Source of the DNA: Candidatus Pelagibacter sp.
Lineage (GTDB): Bacteria > Pseudomonadota > Alphaproteobacteria > Pelagibacterales > Pelagibacteraceae
Length of the DNA: 64,000 nt
NCBI GenBank assembly: GCA_028101445.1
Contig: JAOHKR010000002.1
Location: 45,127 to 109,126 of the forward strand
Direction: 5' to 3'
Part shown: piece by piece, positions 16,320 through 24,352 of the stretch
Layout of the letters: each line of letters opens with the position of its first letter
Numbering within the stretch: position 1 is the first letter of the stretch
Notes under the pieces: generated by a model
The model's input: only the letters and a program-made list of their open reading frames with translations
What the model was told of the DNA's origin: nothing
Databases searched by the model: none
Made by a program: the position numbers and the translations under genes

Positions 16320-16340
16320 AACCTATTATACACATAATTT
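16320..16340. promoter_or_regulatory. 21-base divergent spacer between puuE and glaH
   Basis: The whole spacer between the two opposite start codons is 21 bases and contains overlapping TATTAT, TATACA and ATAAT elements that could act as -10 boxes on either strand. Any -35 elements must lie within the neighbouring coding sequences, and transcripts would be leaderless or nearly so. Inferred from sequence only. Confidence 0.35.
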
Positions 16341-17237
16341 ATGAGCTTTACTATTAATAGTCATGAGAAAACAAATAGAGTTCAAGTCATTAATATTAAG
16401 GGCGAAGATTTAGATAGATTAATTTTTCCATTTCAAAAACATTCTATTACCTCTCTAGAGTACAAACCTTTCTCAAGATTTACTCTAGCAAAAAGTTTAG
16501 ATGAGGTTTTTGAAAATAAGCTAGGCAAAGCTTTAGTAAAAATACTAAATGATAGAGAAACAGGAACAATTATTATTGAACCTGAAGTTAGTAATAAAAA
16601 ATTTGATAAAGATTTTCTTGTTAAATTGTCTACTGGATTTGCTTATTTAGTAGGTAATCCAAACTTCGATTCTATGACCGATAAATATTACGCAAGATTT
16701 TATGTAAAACACCAAGATGCTAGCGACTCTTATCTAAGAAAAGCTTACACAAATTTAGATCTTCACACTGACGGCACTTATGTAAAAGAAAAAACAGATT
16801 GGTTAATTATGACTAAAATGGAAGAGCAGGGTGTATCAGGTGGTGAAAGTGTTATTCTACATTTAGATGACTGGGAACATTTAGATGAGTTAAGTAAAAA
16901 TCCCGTAGGTCAACAAGATTTTATTTGGGGGTCGCCAAAAAGTAAAAATGTAGAATATAAAGTTGAACATCCTGTTTTTAAAAAAGATAAAAATGGAAAA
17001 CCAATTATTTCTTACATTGATCAATTTCCAGAACCTAAAAATATGGAACAAGGATTGTTTTTACAAAGACTTTCAGACTGTTTAGAAGAAAGTAAAAATA
17101 AAATTGAGTTACCATTACCTGTGGGATCTACAATATTTTCTAATAATTACTTTTGGCTTCATGGTAGAAAACCTTTTAAAGAAAACACCAATTTGAGCAG
17201 AGAACTGCTAAGAATACGGGGAACTTTTTTTTATTAA
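16341..17237 (+). CDS. glaH: Glutarate 2-hydroxylase (CsiD/GlaH)
   Basis: Fe(II)/2-oxoglutarate-dependent dioxygenase of 298 aa. It closely follows E. coli CsiD: LEYKPFSRFTLAK, FAYLVGNPNFDSMTDKYYARFYVK, DLHTDGTYVKEKTDW with metal ligands His142 and Asp144, LHLDDWEHLDEL, IDQFPEPKNMEQG, the distal ligand His274 in FWLHGRKPF, and a 2-oxoglutarate-binding Arg near 287-291. GlaH converts glutarate to L-2-hydroxyglutarate, a step of lysine/cadaverine degradation. The usual partner lhgO is not in the window. A TTT transporter follows on the same strand. Confidence 0.93.
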   Translation: MSFTINSHEKTNRVQVINIKGEDLDRLIFPFQKHSITSLEYKPFSRFTLAKSLDEVFENKLGKALVKILNDRETGTIIIEPEVSNKKFDKDFLVKLSTGFAYLVGNPNFDSMTDKYYARFYVKHQDASDSYLRKAYTNLDLHTDGTYVKEKTDWLIMTKMEEQGVSGGESVILHLDDWEHLDELSKNPVGQQDFIWGSPKSKNVEYKVEHPVFKKDKNGKPIISYIDQFPEPKNMEQGLFLQRLSDCLEESKNKIELPLPVGSTIFSNNYFWLHGRKPFKENTNLSRELLRIRGTFFY

Positions 17238-17263
17238 CTTAGAATTATTTCAAATTAGAGCTG

Positions 17264-17329
17264 TTGACTTTTATCAATCATTCATTTTAACTGCCTACTT
17301 TAATTAATTAATTAACAGAGGAAAATAAT
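17264..17329 (+). promoter_or_regulatory. Promoter-like element and AT-rich leader of tctC
   Basis: TTGACT (17264-17269) is followed 17 bases later by a weak TTAACT. The leader just before the ATG has TTAATTAATTAATTAACA and then GAGGAAAATAAT, nearly identical to the leader of the binding-protein gene at 3591. The -10 is uncertain; the leader match is direct. Confidence 0.4.
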
Positions 17330-18310
17330 ATGTTTAATAATTTGAAAAAATTAATTAGCTTAGTTTTCGCAACTGTTCTTTTAACTTCAATCTCATCAAC
17401 TAGTTTTGCTATCGACAAATTACACTTTGTAATCGGTGGTGGTGCTGGTGGTGGTTGGGATGGAACTGCTAGAGGAACTGGAGAAGCTTTAACTAAAGCT
17501 GGTATGCTTAAAAGTGCTTCATTTGAAAATATGTCAGGTGGTGGTGGAGGAAAAGCTCTATCTTACATAATTAATTCGAAGCCTGAAAATACTGTATTGG
17601 TTCAATCAACACCTTTAGTATTAAGATCAATCACTAGACACAAAGGTTACGTTAAAGGTTCAGGTGTATTATCTTATAAAGATGTTAAACCAATCGCTGG
17701 TGTAATTGGTGACTATGGTGCAATCGCAGTTGCTAAAAACTCACCTTATAAAAACTTTAAAGATGTAGTGAATGCTTACAATGCAGATCCTAAGTCAATT
17801 AAAATGGCTGGTGGTTCTGTAAGAGGAAGCATGGACCATTTAATTGGTGCACTTGCATTTAAAAAAGCTGGAGCAAACCCTAACAACGTAGTGTACGTAC
17901 CTTACGATGCTGGTGGTAAAGCTTTAGCTGGACTTTTATCTGGAGAGACTCAAATTATCTCTACAGGTTTAGGCGAGTTAATGGGTGCTAGAGACCAAGT
18001 AAGAATTATTGGTATCACAGCTCCTAAAAGAGTTGGTGATGCTCCTGAAGTTCCTACTTTAAAAGAACAAGGATACAATGTTCAGTTTGTTAACTGGAGA
18101 GGTTTCTTTGCTCCTAAAAGTATGTCAGGTGGAGATGTTAAGAAGATCGCTAAAATGTTAGGCGATGTTCAAAAAACTCCTGAATGGGAAACAGTTAGAA
18201 AAAGAAATGCTTGGGTAAATATTTACAATCCAGGTAGTAAATTTGACAGTTTCTTAAAAAAGCAAACTAAAGAAATGACAAAGTTAATGCAAGAGCTAGG
18301 CGTTATCTAG
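17330..18310 (+). CDS. tctC: TTT transporter substrate-binding protein, TctC family
   Basis: Periplasmic binding protein of 326 aa with a signal peptide (1-27, ending TSFA-I). The mature start LHFVIGGGAGGGWDGTARGTGEAL has the family's glycine-rich ligand loop, followed by MSGGGGGKALSYII, IGDYGAIAVAKNSPYKNFKDVV and YDAGGKALAGLLSGETQI. It captures a carboxylate for the TctB/TctA membrane pair that follows. Tricarboxylates are the founding substrates, but members also bind dicarboxylates and other organic acids. Position after glaH makes glutarate a candidate by inference. Confidence 0.92.
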   Translation: MFNNLKKLISLVFATVLLTSISSTSFAIDKLHFVIGGGAGGGWDGTARGTGEALTKAGMLKSASFENMSGGGGGKALSYIINSKPENTVLVQSTPLVLRSITRHKGYVKGSGVLSYKDVKPIAGVIGDYGAIAVAKNSPYKNFKDVVNAYNADPKSIKMAGGSVRGSMDHLIGALAFKKAGANPNNVVYVPYDAGGKALAGLLSGETQIISTGLGELMGARDQVRIIGITAPKRVGDAPEVPTLKEQGYNVQFVNWRGFFAPKSMSGGDVKKIAKMLGDVQKTPEWETVRKRNAWVNIYNPGSKFDSFLKKQTKEMTKLMQELGVI

Positions 18311-18333
18311 TTAATTAACTTAGAGGGAGAGCA

Positions 18334-18804
18334 GTGAAAATAAATTCAGTTAAAATTATCTCACTGCTCTTCTTTGTTTTATCGGCCTTTTACTTATACA
18401 CCGCATATCAAATACAAGTTTTCGCTTTCGACGAGGGAGCAGCCTTTAATGCTAAAACCTTTCCAATTTATTTAGGTTATGCAGGAATGTTTTTTGCTGG
18501 ATTAAAAATAGCTTTACCAGATCCTAAGCCCATTGAAGTAGATCCTGCATATTTAGATTTTAAAAAGACAATTCTTTTAGTAATTACTATGATTTTTTAT
18601 GGAGCAACTATACTTAAAGTAGGCTTCTTTTTATCAACCTCTTTATTTTTAGTAGCTGCTTATTATTTTCTTGGTGAGAGAAGATGGAAATATATCTTAA
18701 TTTTTTCTTTTCCGTTCGTCGCTATTTTTATGTATCTACTTCACGGTTTATTAGCCGTTTATCTCAGAGATCCATTATTAAAATATATAGGAATAATGGG
18801 ATGA
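18334..18804 (+). CDS. tctB: TTT transporter small membrane subunit, TctB family
   Basis: A 156-aa membrane protein with four hydrophobic helices. The TctB pattern is recognisable: a first helix, then an AFDEGAAFNAKTFPIYLGYAGMFFAGLKIAL segment (usually with P-x-x-x-P), and two C-terminal helices separated by GERRWKYI. The GTG start at 18334 follows GAGGGAGA. It overlaps tctA by 4 bases (ATGA), confirming a transporter operon. Confidence 0.85.
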   Translation: MKINSVKIISLLFFVLSAFYLYTAYQIQVFAFDEGAAFNAKTFPIYLGYAGMFFAGLKIALPDPKPIEVDPAYLDFKKTILLVITMIFYGATILKVGFFLSTSLFLVAAYYFLGERRWKYILIFSFPFVAIFMYLLHGLLAVYLRDPLLKYIGIMG

Positions 18805-20303
18805 TCGAAGGAATTTTAATTGGATTAAAAACTGCATTATCTTTTCAAAATCTAATGATGGTAATGATTGGATGTTTTGCAGGAACAATTATTGGAATGT
18901 TGCCTGGTTTAGGTCCAATGACTGCTATTGCCTTAATGATCCCAATCACTTATGGCTTTGACCCAGCGACAGGTTTAATTTTGATGGCTGGAGTTTATTA
19001 TGGAGCTGTATTTGGGGGCTCAACATCTTCAATTTTAATTAATGCACCTGGTGTTCCAGGAACAGTAGCCACATCTTTTGATGGTTATCCGATGGCTCAA
19101 CAAGGTAAAGCAGGTAAAGCTTTAGCAATTGCAGCTTATAGTTCCTTTGCCGGAGGAACTATTGCAGCTATCTTTTTATTAATTGCGGCACCAAGTTTAT
19201 CAAAAGTAAGCTTATCTTTTAGATCGCCAGATTATTTTGGTTTAATGATATTAGGTCTGACCGCTGTTGCTGCGTTTTCTTCTAAAGGAAATTTCTTAAA
19301 AGCTATGATGATGTGCGTATTAGGTTTAATGTTAGCATCAGTTGGACAGGACACTTTATCTGATATTCCTAGGTTTACTTTTAATACAATGAATTTATCA
19401 GATGGAATTAGTTTCGTGTTAGTTGTTATGGCAACATTTGCCATGAGCGAAGCTTTAACTATTATTCTTAAAAAAAATGACCCAACAAAAGCTGCAAAAC
19501 AAATTTCATTAACAGATCTAGGATCAATTAAAGTAAGCAAAGAAGAAACAAAACAAATGGCTAAAACTATTCCTCGTTCGTCTATTTTAGGATTTATTAT
19601 TGGAGTTTTACCTGGAGCAGGAGCTACGATTGCATCATTTTTAGCTTATGGAATGGAAAGAAATTTTGTTAGCAATGAAGAAAAAGAAAAATTTGGTAAA
19701 GGAAGTGTACAAGGTTTATGTGCACCTGAAACAGCAAATAATGCTGCCTGTTCCGGAGCATTTGTACCTTTGTTAACGTTAGGAATTCCAGGAAGCGGAA
19801 CGACAGCTGTTATGTTAGGAGCGTTATTAGGTTTTGGTATTCAGCCAGGTCCAAGATTATACGAAACCAATCCTGAAATATTTTGGTCGGTAATCATGTC
19901 GATGTATATTGGAATGGTTGTCCTTCTTATTCTTAATCTTCCTCTAATTCCATATATCGCAAGAATACTTGCGGTCCCTAGAACTTTTTTAATACCTATG
20001 ATTTTATTTTTTTCTGTCACTGGGATTTATCTAATGTCATTTAATAATTTTGATATTTTTTTAATGATTGGAATTGCTGTGGTTGCAACCATTCTAAGAC
20101 TTTATGATTTTCCTATGCCACCTTTAATTTTATCTTTTGTATTAGGTGGTTTAATGGAAGAAAATTTAAGAAGATCACTTTTAATTAGTGATGGTTCTTG
20201 GGCTTTTCTATGGGACAGGCCTTTAACATTATGTATTATGATATCGATTCTTGTCATTGTTTTTTGGCAAATTTTTAACAGCTACAAAGCATATAAAAAT
20301 TGA
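18801..20303 (+). CDS. tctA: TTT transporter large membrane subunit, TctA family
   Basis: Integral membrane permease of 500 aa with about eleven to twelve helices. TctA hallmarks are GTIIGMLPGLGPMTAIALMIPITYGFDP near residues 28-55, GAVFGGSTSSILINAPGVPGTVATSFDGYPMAQQG, and the repeat-like second half starting GFIIGVLPGAGATIASFLAYGMER plus ETANNAACSGAFVPLLTLGIPGSGTTAVMLGAL. The start at 18801 is taken because it overlaps tctB by ATGA; an in-frame ATG farther upstream lies deep within tctB. Confidence 0.95.
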   Translation: MIEGILIGLKTALSFQNLMMVMIGCFAGTIIGMLPGLGPMTAIALMIPITYGFDPATGLILMAGVYYGAVFGGSTSSILINAPGVPGTVATSFDGYPMAQQGKAGKALAIAAYSSFAGGTIAAIFLLIAAPSLSKVSLSFRSPDYFGLMILGLTAVAAFSSKGNFLKAMMMCVLGLMLASVGQDTLSDIPRFTFNTMNLSDGISFVLVVMATFAMSEALTIILKKNDPTKAAKQISLTDLGSIKVSKEETKQMAKTIPRSSILGFIIGVLPGAGATIASFLAYGMERNFVSNEEKEKFGKGSVQGLCAPETANNAACSGAFVPLLTLGIPGSGTTAVMLGALLGFGIQPGPRLYETNPEIFWSVIMSMYIGMVVLLILNLPLIPYIARILAVPRTFLIPMILFFSVTGIYLMSFNNFDIFLMIGIAVVATILRLYDFPMPPLILSFVLGGLMEENLRRSLLISDGSWAFLWDRPLTLCIMISILVIVFWQIFNSYKAYKN

Positions 20304-20375
20304 TTTTGTTGCTAAAATATCACTCAAAAGTCTAGTAAATTAGCTCCTTTTTCTATTAATCTTAGAATTATTAAA

Positions 20376-20417
20376 TTGACGTGTAAAAGTAATCTGCTAA
20401 AAAACATTAACGTTAAT
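20376..20417 (+). promoter_or_regulatory. Promoter and 12-bp palindrome before the outer-membrane barrel gene
   Basis: TTGACG (20376-20381), 16-base spacer and TAAAAA (20398-20403) preceded by TGC, an extended -10. Directly downstream lies the perfect palindrome ATTAACGTTAAT (20406-20417), near the expected transcription start, where a dimeric repressor could bind. Visual assignment. Confidence 0.45.
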
Positions 20418-20436
20418 ATATATATTAAGGATAATA

Positions 20437-21094
20437 ATGAAAAAAAACGATTTTAGTAATAATGATATCAATGCTAGCTTTTGTTGGCAAATCATATGCT
20501 GAGATGTCTTACGGGGTATCTCTAGCGTTTACTCAAATTAACGCTGATGGTTCAGAGACTGAGGGCGGAGAAATAAATAATGGAAGCGCAGATCACAAAG
20601 TGGTCATCCCTTCATTATTTGCTGAATATGCTTACTCAGATAAAGTATCAGTCGGCTTAGACTACATCCCATTGTCGGCGGATGTGAGTGATAAAGCTAA
20701 GAGCAGAACAGATACAGAAACCTCTGTAACTGGCACAACTACAACAACTTCAACATCAAGAGCGCAATCAGCGCAAGCTGAGCTATCAAACCATGTAACT
20801 CTTTATTCGAATTACATGTTAAGTGATGCTACTTATGTTAAAGCTGGATTAGCTTTTGTTCAGTTAGAAACTCAAGAATCTTTAGGAACAGGTTCTAATT
20901 ACGGTAACGAAGATATATACGGTGCTGTAATTGGAGTAGGTGCCAAATCAGGCAATTCTAGATTTGAAATAGTATACACTGACTACGAAGATGTTTCATT
21001 AACATCAACAGTAGCAAGAACAGGTGTAACAACTAATAACAAAATAGATGCTGATTTAGATACACTTGCGTTTAAATACTCTTACGCGTTTTAA
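20437..21094 (+). CDS. Outer-membrane beta-barrel protein with a frameshift in its signal peptide
   Basis: The mature part (from AEMSYGVSLAF to a final aromatic YSYAF) is a roughly 195-aa outer-membrane barrel: alternating hydrophobic strands, a Thr/Ser-rich loop (SVTGTTTTTSTSRAQSAQ) and a C-terminal Phe, as in OmpW/opacity-like porins. The ATG at 20437 is followed by eight A bases. With seven, the frame would read MKKTILVIMISMLAFVGKSYA-E, a textbook signal peptide; with eight it terminates early. In the main frame the first ATG is at 20462, which leaves a signal peptide with no positive charge. The shift may be a real mutation, a slippage switch or a sequence error. A terminator follows. Confidence 0.7.
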
Positions 21095-21116
21095 TTTTAG
21101 TAAAATATAAAAAATT

Positions 21117-21148
21117 AACCCGTCAAATTTATTTGGCGGGTTTTTTTT
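21117..21148 (+). terminator. Rho-independent terminator of the outer-membrane barrel gene
   Basis: A 10-bp stem AACCCGTCAA / TTGGCGGGTT with one T-G pair and a 6-base loop, followed by a run of eight T. The convergent DoxX gene ends three bases later and may share it. Confidence 0.85.
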
Positions 21149-21150
21149 AT

Positions 21151-21537
21151 TTATAATCTAACGTATTTCTTTTTTCTATCGACTGACCAATCACCAGTTC
21201 CATTAGCTACAATAAATAAAAATCCTCCCGCTAATCCAATGTTTTTGAGAAAGGCTATTGTTTGCATTTGATCAGCAAAATCATAGTGAAAAATAAATGC
21301 TGTAGTCACACAAAAGATAGCAAGTAATCCGGCTGATAATTTTGCGTTATATCCGATAATAATAAATAATGGTAAAATTATTTCTAATGCGATTGTTGGG
21401 TAAAGTAAAAATCCTGTAATTCCATATCCTTCCATCCAACTCATAGTGCCATCGATACTAAAAATTTTATTGAAAGCAGATAATAAAAATAATGCAGAGA
21501 TGAGAAGTCTTCCTATGAAATCAATTAGATTAGACAT
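21151..21537 (-). CDS. DoxX family membrane protein
   Basis: A 128-aa membrane protein with four helices. The DoxX layout is visible: GRLLISALFLLSAFNKIF near residues 9-26 (family: R-x-x-x-x-x-x-F-x-x-x-G-x-x-K), EIILPLFIIIGYNAKLSAGLLAIF in the middle and FLKNIGLAGGFLFIVANGTGDWSVD at the end (family: K-N-x-x-x-x-G-x-L-x-x-x-x-x-G-x-G-x-x-S-x-D). Members take part in redox or thiosulfate-linked functions in some organisms, but the role here is unknown. It has its own leftward transcript and is convergent with the barrel gene. Confidence 0.88.
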   Translation of the reverse strand: MSNLIDFIGRLLISALFLLSAFNKIFSIDGTMSWMEGYGITGFLLYPTIALEIILPLFIIIGYNAKLSAGLLAIFCVTTAFIFHYDFADQMQTIAFLKNIGLAGGFLFIVANGTGDWSVDRKKKYVRL

Positions 21538-21588
21538 ACGTAATTTTACTTAATTAAATAACACGAGTCAAAAAGCGATAAGTTTATA

Positions 21589-22668
21589 TTAGGCTTTTTT
21601 TGAAATTATTTTCAACATTACTGGCACAATAAATAAAATCATTAAAAGTCTGATAATATGATGAAAAGAGACAAACTCGGGATCAAGATCAAAAAAAATT
21701 GCAATCACAGCTACTTCATAAATTCCACCTGGGCAGTATGATAAAAGTAGGGTAAAAAAATTTTTATCAATTATTAAGCCAGCAACTAATGCTGCAATAA
21801 CACCTAAAACAACTAATAAAAAAGTAGCTACAAAGCTGTGAAGAGCGTTTCGTCCAATTTCATTAAAAGTTTTATTGGCAAACCTGCAACCAACAGAAGC
21901 TCCCAGAATAAGTAAACAATAATCAATAATGTCAGGTGATATTTGATAAGTTGCAATTTCTGTAATTTGTAAAAACCCGCTAGCAACTAAAGTACCTGAC
22001 AATAAAGCAGCAGGAATTTTTAATTTATCAAAAAAATAAATTAAAATTATTGAAGAAACAATTAAAATTAATAGGTGCTGCAAATTTTGATTTTCAATTA
22101 CTTCTTGAGCAATTTCTATTCCTTTTACATCATAAAAACTATTTACGATAAACGGGAATACGGTGATAATAATAATTAATCTAATAAGATGTGAAGTTGC
22201 TACCTGGCTTAAATCTGTTTTTTCATCTTCGGCTAAAATCATTAATGGCCCTAAGGCTCCTGGTGCAGCTGAGAATATAGAGGTTTTTTTTTCATATTTT
22301 GAAAATTTTTCAAGATATTTCGAGACAATTAAAACGCTGAAAACTATGTAAACTAACATAATTAAAGAAGTCCAAATCCATTGATGCATTTGAGTAAACA
22401 AACTTTTATCAATATAATTTCCGATATAAAGACCAAGTAAAATTAAAATAGAAGATAGAACTAATCTTGGCATTTTGATCTTTAGGCCCATTAATGACGC
22501 TAAAGAGGTTACAAGCATCGGTCCTAAAAACCATGCTAGTGGTATGTTAAAAAAATCAGCAATAATAGCACTAGGGATCGATATTATAATCACCAACACA
22601 AAAGGAACTGAGAATATCTGTTTAAAATTATCTTTATTAAAAGGGATAGCTTGGCTATTCTGCATCAT
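21589..22668 (-). CDS. AbrB-type membrane protein (Gneg_AbrB_dup family)
   Basis: A 359-aa protein with about ten membrane helices in two homologous halves. The repeats start AWFLGPMLVTSLASLMGLKI and, later, PAALLSGTLVASGFLQI. The SAAPGALGPLMILAEDEKTDLSQVATSHLIRLIIII segment and its counterpart CPGGIYEVAVIAIFFDLDPEFVSFHHIIRLLMI are hallmarks. The family is often labelled a regulator or ammonia monooxygenase but is a predicted transporter. Its start codon is only 2 bases from the divergent ProC-like start. Confidence 0.85.
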   Translation of the reverse strand: MMQNSQAIPFNKDNFKQIFSVPFVLVIIISIPSAIIADFFNIPLAWFLGPMLVTSLASLMGLKIKMPRLVLSSILILLGLYIGNYIDKSLFTQMHQWIWTSLIMLVYIVFSVLIVSKYLEKFSKYEKKTSIFSAAPGALGPLMILAEDEKTDLSQVATSHLIRLIIIITVFPFIVNSFYDVKGIEIAQEVIENQNLQHLLILIVSSIILIYFFDKLKIPAALLSGTLVASGFLQITEIATYQISPDIIDYCLLILGASVGCRFANKTFNEIGRNALHSFVATFLLVVLGVIAALVAGLIIDKNFFTLLLSYCPGGIYEVAVIAIFFDLDPEFVSFHHIIRLLMILFIVPVMLKIISKKA

Positions 22669-22670
22669 TC

Positions 22671-23435
22671 ATGATTTTAGGATTTATAGGAACTGGTAAA
22701 ATTTCATCTTCTATTATTTTTGGCATTTTTAAATCCAAATTAAAAGTTAAGAAGATTTATATATCTTCAAGAAATAAAAACATAGCTAAAAAGCTAACTA
22801 AGAAATATAGAACAATTACAATACTTAATAATAATCAAGAAATAATAGATAAATCCTCTACAATTATTTTAGGTGTTACACCAAATGTTGGATCTAAGAT
22901 CTTGCCTAAGTTAAAGTTTTCAAAAAACAAAAAGATTATAAGCTTAATTTCTACAATTAATTTGGAAAAGTTAAAGAGACTAACAAAAAATAAAAATATT
23001 GTAAAAGCAACTCCATTACCGCCAATTGAAATTAAAAAAGGACCAATTGTTATTTGTCCTCCAAATAAAAATGCTAAAAATATATTTAAATACTTGGGTG
23101 AAGTTTTTGAAATTAAAAATGAAAAATTAAGTAATAAATTTTGGGCTACAGCATCTATAATGGCTGCTTATTATGAAATTTTAAATGTAAGTTCAAATTG
23201 GCTAATTAAAAAAGGTATTAATAAAATTATAGCAAATAATTATATCTCTGAGCTGTTTCTTTCATTGAGCCAAGATGCAGTAAATAAAAGATCACAAGGA
23301 TTTAAAAAACTTGTTGCAGATTCTCAAACCCCTAAGGGTTTAAATATGCAGGTTCTAAATGAGTTAAAAAGAGGTAAATTCTACAATAAATTTACTAAAG
23401 CTATGGACAACATAAATAAAAGAGTTAGTAGTTAA
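22671..23435 (+). CDS. proC: Pyrroline-5-carboxylate reductase-like protein
   Basis: A 254-aa NAD(P)-binding protein. The N-terminal Rossmann motif GFIGTGKISSSI (family: G-x-G-x-M-x-x-A-I) is at residues 4-15, followed by SSRNKNIAKKL and DKSSTIILGVTPN, as in ProC (family: V-x-L-x-V-K-P). The C-terminal dimerisation helix region has SQDAVNKRSQGFKKLVADSQTPKGLNMQVLNEL, comparable with ProC's V-T-S-P-G-G-T-T. ProC makes proline from pyrroline-5-carboxylate; a divergent role is possible because the protein is short and several conserved residues differ. It precedes the second Liv operon by 5 bases and may be co-transcribed with it. Confidence 0.75.
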   Translation: MILGFIGTGKISSSIIFGIFKSKLKVKKIYISSRNKNIAKKLTKKYRTITILNNNQEIIDKSSTIILGVTPNVGSKILPKLKFSKNKKIISLISTINLEKLKRLTKNKNIVKATPLPPIEIKKGPIVICPPNKNAKNIFKYLGEVFEIKNEKLSNKFWATASIMAAYYEILNVSSNWLIKKGINKIIANNYISELFLSLSQDAVNKRSQGFKKLVADSQTPKGLNMQVLNELKRGKFYNKFTKAMDNINKRVSS

Positions 23436-23440
23436 GCTTT

Positions 23441-24352
23441 ATGGAATATTTCATTCAACAATTAATAAATGGCATAACGCTCGGATCAATTTATGGATTG
23501 ATCGCAATTGGATACACAATGGTTTACGGAATTATTGGAATGATTAATTTTGCTCATGGTGATATTTTTATGATTGGAGCTTTTATAGCTTTAATAGCTT
23601 TTATTTTATTTGGTTTAACGGGTGTAGCTTTACCAATTATTTTATTTTTAGTTTTACTAATAGCGATGTTATTTACAGCTTGTTATGGTTGGACCGTAGA
23701 AAAGTTAGCTTATAAACCATTGAGAGGTTCATTCAGATTGGCTCCACTTATTTCAGCTTTAGGAATGTCAATAGTTCTACAAAACTATGTTCAAGTAGCT
23801 CAAGGTGCAAGAGTAAAACCTATGCAACCTTTAATTTCAGGTGGACTGGAATTTTTTAAAAATTCAGATTTTGTTGTAACGTTAAGTTATCTTCAAATCT
23901 TTATTGTAATTTTAACTATTATTTTGATGATAATGTTTACTCTTTTAATTACTAAAACAGATCTAGGTAGAGCACAAAGAGCATGCGAGCAAGATAGAAC
24001 CATGACTGCTCTTTTAGGTATTAATGTTGATAGAACAATTTCAATAACTTTTATAATTGGTTCATCTTTAGCTTCAGTAGCAGGGATGATGTTTGTTCTT
24101 TATTACGGAGTAATTGATTTTTACATTGGTTTTTTAGCAGGAGTTAAAGCATTTACTGCAGCTGTATTGGGTGGAATAGGATCTTTACCTGGGGCAATGC
24201 TTGGTGGTCTTTTAATTGGACTGATTGAAACAATGTGGTCAGGTTATGTGTCTATCGAATATAAAGATGTAGCGGCATTTAGTGTTTTAATTATTACATT
24301 AATATTCTTTCCAACAGGTTTCCTAGGTAAACCAGATATTGAGAAGGTTTAA
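23441..24352 (+). CDS. livH: Second branched-chain amino acid ABC transporter permease, LivH
   Basis: A 303-aa inner-membrane permease with an almost canonical LivH start: LINGITLGSIYGLIAIGYTMVYGIIGMINFAHGDIFMIGAF. Further hallmarks are YKPLRGSFRLAPLISALGMSIVLQN and the late AFTAAVLGGIGSLPGAMLGGLLIG. This is closer to the classical E. coli LivH than the copy at 4900. It overlaps livM by one base. Confidence 0.95.
   Translation: MEYFIQQLINGITLGSIYGLIAIGYTMVYGIIGMINFAHGDIFMIGAFIALIAFILFGLTGVALPIILFLVLLIAMLFTACYGWTVEKLAYKPLRGSFRLAPLISALGMSIVLQNYVQVAQGARVKPMQPLISGGLEFFKNSDFVVTLSYLQIFIVILTIILMIMFTLLITKTDLGRAQRACEQDRTMTALLGINVDRTISITFIIGSSLASVAGMMFVLYYGVIDFYIGFLAGVKAFTAAVLGGIGSLPGAMLGGLLIGLIETMWSGYVSIEYKDVAAFSVLIITLIFFPTGFLGKPDIEKV

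Noticed and set aside
18684..18800. N-terminal extension of tctA
   Set aside because: It would overlap tctB by 120 bases; the ATGA overlap at 18801 matches the known TctA N-terminus.
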